A stretch of 64,000 bases of DNA, from positions 17,080,665-17,144,664 of the forward strand of contig OX335661.1 of NCBI GenBank assembly GCA_946894095.1, in the 5' to 3' direction. The position numbers were made by a program, and so were the translations under genes. Origin of the DNA: Incurvaria masculella (taxonomy: Eukaryota; Arthropoda; Insecta; Lepidoptera; Incurvariidae). Shown here piece after piece: positions 57,165 to 64,000 of the stretch (position 1 is the first letter of the stretch; the number at the start of each line of letters is the position of its first letter). The notes under the pieces are model-generated. The model saw only the letters and a list, made by a program, of their open reading frames with translations, searched no databases and had not been told where the DNA came from.

Positions 57165-58527
57165 AAAAAATGAGTTAGTCTATAGCCATTTTTCATAGCC
57201 ATATTCCATAGCCATCTATTTACTATGGTGATGCTTCAAGAATGGCCCATAGTCGTACAAAATCTTCCGGTTAGATCGCGTAAACTCCTCTGTTTACTTC
57301 CATAAGCAAATATAATAAAAACAACGACATATTATATTTATTTACAAATTCAACATTTTACAATATTTACAACATCACTAAACGATCACGGAATACGGTA
57401 CATGATGAGATCCTGGAGATAATGTTAGTACACAAGTTGTTTCCTAAAGTGATTTGAAACGCTCGTTATATCTTCAACAAAATATAAATATCACCATTAT
57501 TCGAAAATTACAAAAAAATAATAATTGTAGACGTGTCCTAATTAAGAAAATTGTAACATTTTCATTTGACGGAATCCTCAAACCTACTTTGTGAAAATCA
57601 ATATATTGGGCCAAGCACTTCTTTTGTATGTAATATCAAACGTACGGTAAAAATATTATACTAATAGGTGTTTACATTACCTACTAGCATAATATTTATA
57701 CTTACAATACCATTTGATATTAGGCATTGTTTTGGAAATACCATTTTATTTCATAGATAGTCATAGACATGTGTAGTCTAGGTGTGAGGTATCGGCTATA
57801 TATTTTTTTTATTAGATTGATGCAGACAGCGACAATTAATAATTTTGTAACTTTCAGCCAATGTCACCATCCATAGCTATAGCGAGAATTACGAATCACC
57901 TTAAGATATACCTCTCGATAACCAGGCAATAACGTTCATTCAACCCATACGCGGGGCAGTTGGTAGTGGTCTCGCCATCACCACAGTGCGATTACGCAAA
58001 CTTTGAGGATGGAGCAGCGGTAGATGTAGGTGCGCCCCCATCATTTCCAAAGAGCGATTACGAACCCGTTTTTCATCCACCTCCGGACAAACTACGCGGA
58101 CACAATAGGTCAAATAACTAGACGAGCAGGCCAAATGGGCCTCATTTGACAGGTCTGTGCCGTTTCGTCATACCGATTCGGTGCAAAATGTATGGAGTTA
58201 GCCTAATTAGGGTAGGGTAGGTAAAAAAAAATGACGAATCCGAGTGTGTAATATACATCTAATGGAGGAAATAAAGAAACAGAAACAGAAACAAACAGAA
58301 ACAGAAACAGGTAGCAGTTGCTCGTGCTTTGATTTCGTAATCGCAATAGCTGTCAGATACAACCAACCTCCCCCGTTTCGTGCTTCGTAATCGCACTGCG
58401 GGACCACTACCACGGTTCTTCATTGTGTGTCGCTAAGGGTGCTATCGCATACCATGGAGTGCATTGGGTTATGTGGTTTATGATTATCATAATTCGTAGC
58501 CTCTATTATGAGTTTCGCATCACTTAT
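57165..58527. other. No gene; simple repeat
   Basis: A (GAAACA)n-like microsatellite lies at 58274-58310. CGTAATCGCA-type words recur at 57970-58400. No gene is supported. Confidence 0.4.
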
Positions 58528-58975
58528 CACTAATTCGCTTCGATAATATGTTTCGCTAGCTGATGCCATTGAATAATAGAGCATTTAGGGCATACACTAA
58601 ATCGCCCGTCCATGGATTTTTGACCGAGCAAAAAGCTCGAAATTGGGCAAAAATGCTTTCATATGTCCGGCTGTTCTCCTCTACAGGTCGCAATTGTCAA
58701 CCGATTCTCGTGAAAATGTGTGCGCCAGTTCGATAATGATATAGATTTTTTAGTCGAGGCAGTTTTGGTTTTTTTTTAAAGTCAAACGTTCAAAAGACAG
58801 ACTCGGCAGTAGAGCCACTAGTTATAGGTATTTATGCAGAACATATTTTCAACATATTCATGTTATTTAATATTTCTACATAAATATAAGAATCCATAGA
58901 CGGGCGTTTAGTGTATCCTCAAGTGCTCTATTCAATAGTGTCAGCTAGCGAAATAAGTTATCTAAGCGATTTAGT
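58528..58975. mobile_element. MITE with long terminal inverted repeats
   Basis: About 448 bp. The ends pair imperfectly over about 90-100 bases, including TTTCGCTAGCTGA, TAGAGCA and ACACTAAA..CGCCCGTC. The interior is unique and non-coding. No transposase is seen. Confidence 0.8.
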
Positions 58976-59223
58976 GTTTAGAAGCTTAGGTGTGGCTTAC
59001 GACTTTTAATTTATCGCTCACTTTATGGATTGTATGCCTCTAATAACACAGGAACCTACCTTATGCACAGTCTCCTCCGAACTTAATGTATTCTCGTAAT
59101 TAATAACAGAAGTTTTGCGTAGCTCTCCCATTTCTCTGCAGAGCGATTGCCACGTGTGTATTTATGTGAAAACCTAAGTTGGAGCATCACTTTCATTTAC
59201 ATTTAATTGTTATTCAAAATTAA

Positions 59224-59694
59224 GGCGCTAGGACTAGCCAACTACTCGCGCCATACAAATGCACTTTTTAACAAATGTAATAATATGTAGTGAAACGCTT
59301 CAGCAAATCCAAATAGAACTCCAGACTGATAATGGATTGTTAATATTTTTTTATTCCATCATTTATTTAAATAATAATAAAAATAAAAAAGTTGATTTTT
59401 CTCATTAGAAATCTGAAAGTAATTCGATTTCTAGATATAAGCAAAAACAGCATATATGCGTAAACAAAAAATTCCATTTGCTTTTAGATTTCTACATTTA
59501 GTCAAAAAAGTTCGGAAATGGACACCGTTTCCGCAATGTATTTTGTATAGAAAAAGGAAACATACATTAACGAAAATCATTCGATTCCTAGACAAGGAAT
59601 CATATATTGTAAGGATGACACTTATAATCGTCAGACTTAGTTAGTTTACTTGGGGTGCCTCGTCTAACTTTGCGATTTGGCTAGTACCAGGCCC
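59224..59694 (+). mobile_element. TTAA-flanked MITE, family 1, copy 3
   Basis: 471 bp with TTAA at 59220-59223 and 59695-59698. Ends GGCGCTAGGACTAGCCAA and TTTGGCTAGTACCAGGCCC. Nearly identical to 36723-37193. Confidence 0.93.
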
Positions 59695-59699
59695 TTAAC

Positions 59700-60290
59700 A
59701 AAAGTATTCATCGAGTAACATATCTGTGATTGACCGTTTCACACTCTATTTAAAATACATTCAACGAAACACTAGACAACATTACATATAAAATGTATTC
59801 GTTTTAGTTTAGACACACATTTAACAAACTTTTCAAATCTTTTTAAAGTCATCAATTACCTTATAACAATTTTTTTATCTACTTGCTCATTGATTTTCTT
59901 GAATAATATTTAAGTTGCTTTCGCTGTTATAAAACTTCTTCGAATTCATTGCTGACTTTTACGCCAATGTTTATGTTACATCAACAAATTAATAACTTGA
60001 AAACAAACACGTTTTTAGACTTAAATAGTGGAACATATATATATATTAATACTGTAGATGGCACACTTATGTAGATATTTTTCCTTCGTGGTAGAGCACG
60101 CATTATCTAATTAATTTGACCAGGTACAGTAGCTTGCCTCAGTAGGGGCAAAGGTTCCATCGTTCGGACACCTCATACAAATTGACGAAACCTTTGCAGT
60201 TCATAAATATGATTTATTATAATTAAATTCATTAGGGTTTTCCAATAGCGATGTTGAAAGGCTGTGGCGGCCATGTTGTTTTGGCGTGCC
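59700..60290. other. No gene recognised
   Basis: AT-rich spacer between the MITE and the transposase relic. Confidence 0.4.
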
Positions 60291-60326
60291 TGTCAAATCT
60301 GTTGTTTATATATTATCCATTCTCTC

Positions 60327-60975
60327 ATGCCAAATCACCATGCCAAGTACACGATTGAGCAGCACGTCCAAATGATAAAACTTTATTTTCAAAATAAGTG
60401 TAAATTTGTGCAAACGTTGCGCGCGCTACGCCCATTTTATAACATGTTTATCATCTTTAGCTACGAGGCAAACATAAGGATGAAAGGCTACGTATCCGTA
60501 AGTATGTGGGAACATGTCAACCCGCATGAGGTTCACCCGGTGACAGCATCCAAAAAAAGTTAGTGATTCAGGGCGGAGTTCGGGCCATCAGCGTGAATAG
60601 TCCATATTTTTTGGAAAACGGCGTTGGCAATACGATCACCGTCAACGGCAAGCGGTACACATCGATGATAACTAACTCTTTTTAAACCGAATTGAACGAT
60701 ATAGACGTGGACGGCATGTGGTTCCAGCACGACGGCGCTACGTGCACAGCAGAGGTGATGTGAATTGCCCCCCACGATCGTTTGATTTTACTCGTCTGCA
60801 CTTTTTATAATAGGGTTTTCTGAAGTCGTATGTCTATGCCGACAATCCACAATCGACCGATGGCCTTCGCTCAAATTCAGCCGGATCTACGGGTCATTGA
60901 ACATCGGACCTCTCGCATCCGTGCCACCGTGAGAAGTCACGGCGGACATTCGAACGATGTCATATTCCATAAATA
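60327..60975 (+). pseudogene. Dead mariner-like (IS630/Tc1 group) transposase
   Basis: The N-terminal helix-turn-helix is visible as KYTIEQHVQMIKLYFQNKCK, followed by FVQTLRALRPFYN at the edge of a large deletion. Further on come VRAISVNSPYFLENGVG, VNGKRYTSMITNSF, a stop, ELNDIDVDGMWFQHDGATCT (with the second catalytic Asp) and KSYVYADNPQSTDGLRSN. Several frame shifts, at least one stop and the missing middle show it is inactive. No terminal inverted repeats were found. Confidence 0.8.
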
Positions 60976-60979
60976 ATGG

Positions 60980-61887
60980 CATGTGCAGGTTGAAAGAATA
61001 GAGAAAAAAAAAGCACTGCGTTAATATCTCACACACAGCTTGTCTTCTTCCATTTTAACATCGACCCGCCCTTATTTAAAAACCCTTGGAACCAGAAAAA
61101 AATACTTGTCTTTAAAAAACCTCAGAACGCAATTATTAAAAATATGTTTTCTACCTGAATACAATTAAACAGTTGGCCGTGTTCTTTCGATGTTTCGCAA
61201 TGATACAATTTTCAGTTTACGCATCGATGAAGAAGGAGGAAAGGCCGCCAATCCTTTTTACAGATGGCGCTATCATATGTTACATTTTTCAAATTGGTGT
61301 TTCTTTTATTCTGTTCCACATTTTTAATTTGATTTTGATTTGAAACATACCTTTCTTGCTCACTAGGCGTTTTTTTAAATGTTTTTTCGTTATGCTTTTT
61401 CTTTAATTAATTCGAGAGGTCGTTTTCCCTTGCAAAAATTACTCACACTTTTATCGTTGCCTTCCCCATTGTGTCTACATTTCCGTAGTTGCATGCTGGC
61501 GAGGTGGACTGAGCAATCTCAGCTGGTCTGGGAAATGAAAATAACACAGCGCACACGATATTTAGAAAGTGAAATGGTCCATGTAACTAGTACTTCCGCA
61601 CTGTTCACTTTTCCACAGCAGCGTTGCTCTCGGTGCTCTTTGTGTCGCTCTTTAGCTTAACGGCTAACGTATGTATATATCCACGATTACGCTTAACGCC
61701 GTGTACATTGTCTCTTTATACTTTTTAAACTAACTCTATATCTTTCCATAACACCACTACCTTCTGGTTTAGAGGAGGAAAAAGTGTGCTAATAAAACAT
61801 GTTTAAAATAGTCTTGTTCGATCTAATAAACAATATTCACATACTACACTCGCAATTTGTGATTAAAATCTCGTTGTTTTGTTTTCG
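60980..61887. other. Spacer downstream of gene C
   Basis: No gene recognised; the 93-codon plus-strand frame at 61379-61660 has no domain. A clear poly(A) signal for gene C was not seen close to its stop codon. Confidence 0.4.
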
Positions 61888-63488
61888 TTATAAATCTTTA
61901 AGCCAGTCTTCTTTGATTAGATCGGAGCCCTTCTCTCCGATCATAATGACCGCAGCGTTGGTGTTGCCACTGACTATAGTCGGCATGATGCTAGCGTCCA
62001 CGACGCGTAGTCCCTTCACGCCGTACACGCGCAGGCGAGGGTCCACCACCGCCTCCCTGTCCCACGCCGGACCCATCTTCGCCGTTCCGCACTGGTGGTA
62101 GATTGTCATCGAAATAGTCCGCACTTGGCACTCTATGTACGCATCCGAAAGGAACTTTAAGTGTTTGCAGTTCGGCAGAGGCTTCATGTAGAGACGAGAT
62201 CCAAACTGCTTGAAGGGCGAGGCGTCCGCGACCTGTAAAGCGATCTTGATGCCCTCGACTAGTGTCGCTACGTCGAAGGGATCCTGGTGATACCGAGGAT
62301 CCATCACTGGGTAATGATACGGATTAGAACTTCGCAGACGGACGTAGCCGCGGGTTCTAGGTCTCAATAGAAGCGGCATTATTGTCCACGTATCCTTATT
62401 CGCTATCGGCTTCCAAACGGTGTTGTATAGTTCGTCGGTCAATCCCAATATTTTTCTAACGATGGCACCGTCGTCGGAGGAGAAGGCTGCGGGTGCCATG
62501 TGGAACTGGACATCGGGCCACTGTCCGGAACTGTTCGCGAATTTAGTATTAACGAAAGCTATACCCTCCAGGCCACCCAGCGTCGTCATTGGACCCCGTT
62601 CGTTTACGACGTAATTCATTGTTACAGGAAACGCCTGGAATCTATTCTGCACAATTGCCACAGGTTTATCCACCAGAAATGTTAATCCACCGACGCCGAC
62701 GTGATCTTGCAAGTTTTCACCTACAGCTAGGTCCTTAAGAACTGGTATACCGACGTCTTTCAAATGATCTTTCGGTCCGATTCCTGACAGCATCAGAAGT
62801 TGAGGTGTATTTATAGCCCCAGCGGAAAGGATTACCTCCTTTCGCGCGTATACAACTCTTTTTATTCCTCGTTTGACATATTCTACTCCGTAAGCTTTCA
62901 TCGTTACTGGATTAATTAGCACGCGGAGGACCTGCGAGTTGAGAGAGATATCGAGGTTTTTGCGCGTTCTCACCGGACGCAAAAACGCTTTTGCCGTACT
63001 GCATCGCGAACCTCTTCTGATGGTGCCCTGAGCGATCATGAACCCGGTTTGCTGTGCGCCGTTCACGTCTCGGTTTTCGTAACCGATCTCAACTCCGGCT
63101 TCGACGAAAGCTGCCACTAGTGGAGTCCTCCATGGGGCTTCCTGAACGGTGAGGTATCCCCCTTTTCCGTGATATCGACTGTTTTGCAAGTAAGGATTTC
63201 TATTGTCCTCGGATTTTATGAAATATTTCAATACGTCGCGGTATCCCCAGGTGGGGTTGCCGAGAGACTCCCAATGATCGAAGTCGTAGCGGTTTCCGCG
63301 CACATACACCATGTAGTTGAGGACGCTGGAGCCCCCGAGGACCTTTCCCCGGGGCCAGTTGCAGCGTCGCTTCTTCATGCCGAGGCAGGCGTAAGGCGTG
63401 GGCTCCGTCTTGTACTGCCAGTCCAGCTTCGTGAGCTGCAGGTAGCCGGCCAGCGAAGGTACGTCCGAGATCTCGTTCTCGTCTGGTC
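61888..63488 (-). CDS. GMC oxidoreductase C (partial, 3' exon)
   Basis: The last 532 codons of a third glucose dehydrogenase-like GMC enzyme. The exon opens after acceptor CTGTTGCAG with two bases that complete a split Gly codon (EAG|G position, phase 1), then [20 protein letters not shown] signature 1 is intact ([14 protein letters not shown]), as is signature 2 ([16 protein letters not shown]). The first catalytic His is kept ([10 protein letters not shown], with Ala where A and B have Cys), but the second is Asn (SGNTNAAV). A His/Asn pair is known in choline-oxidase- and cholesterol-oxidase-type GMC enzymes, so it may still be active. The FAD GAGxAG motif and any signal peptide lie on upstream exons beyond 64000. 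It lacks introns at the two places where gene B is interrupted by introns 2 and 3. The stop is TAA. Confidence 0.92.
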
Positions 63489-64000
63489 CTGCAACAGCGG
63501 AGGTGATAAGATGATTTCAATGATTCAATGACACATTTTGAAGATCGTTTCGTGTAGCTTGTATTTTTTCGAGCGAGAATGGCTTACTGTGTAATACCTT
63601 TTAAGTGGAACATTATTCTAATATTAAACTTAAAATGAGCGGATGGTTGCTTCACTATTAATTTACAGGGTACACTATAAATTCGTACTTCAAATACATA
63701 TTTTAAGTTTATTGCAAGATTAAAAGGGCTTAAAACCACAAAGAAAACCACGTTCCTAATGATATTCATATTATAATATCCAACTGGAAAGATACAAGTA
63801 CAAGTCCTTTGTCTAGAACCCATGGTCTGCAGTAAAGTTTCACCACTATTCTACCAGCTATTGACCAAACACCGTCTGTACATAATGTAGGAAGTCCTAA
63901 GGGATGGTTCACACCCACTGAAAAGAAAGGAAGGAGAATTGGCATGCGGTCAATATCGCGTCTCGGCTATATGGTCAAAATAACCATATAATTGTATGGG
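63489..64000 (-). other. Gene C intron, runs off the window
   Basis: AT-rich DNA upstream of the acceptor at 63488. No further exon was found before the window ends. Confidence 0.65.

Noticed and set aside
62420..63531. Plus- and minus-strand frames overlapping gene C
   Set aside because: They overlap the GMC frame, which explains the sequence fully.

Overview
The window looks like lepidopteran (moth or butterfly) nuclear DNA. The evidence is an AT-rich background, spliced genes, (TTAGG)n-type telomere-like arrays, and a dense set of short non-autonomous transposons and LINE relics of the kind common in moth genomes. The species cannot be named from the sequence alone.

Only three host genes can be supported. 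All are on the minus strand and all encode FAD-dependent GMC oxidoreductases (glucose dehydrogenase-like). Gene A (8930-10792) has its whole 620-residue coding region in one exon. Gene B is scattered over four exons between 44591 and 32370; spliced by eye it also gives 620 residues, with consistent intron phases. Gene C (61888-63488) is the large 3' exon of a third paralogue whose 5' exon or exons lie beyond the right edge. This is a head-to-tail paralogue cluster, as known in other insects. The paralogues differ in intron layout and at key residues: B has His instead of Asn in the FAD-binding GMC signature, and C has Asn instead of the second catalytic His.

Everything else is intergenic or intronic DNA built largely from mobile elements. 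1-8.9 kb: a 105-bp tandem array, MITEs, a LINE tail and a hairpin element carrying a telomere-like array. 10.8-32.3 kb: gene-free spacer with SINEs, MITEs, a 46-bp minisatellite and a dead reverse transcriptase. 32.4-44.6 kb: gene B, whose 8.7-kb second intron is filled with repeats. 44.8-46.5 kb: a 5'-truncated LINE with a long open RT frame just upstream of gene B. 46.5-61.9 kb: spacer with SINEs, large palindromes, a long-TIR MITE and a dead mariner-like transposase.

The most interesting material is in the repeats. A SINE family has a head that closely matches the internal promoter of 5S rRNA. Two MITE families are flanked by TTAA, and one has an occupied and an empty target site in the same window. 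A fold-back element carries (TTAGG)n-like arrays of different lengths in its loop. There is also a perfect 30-bp palindrome and a 64-bp-arm hairpin. I found no new enzymatic or defence system.
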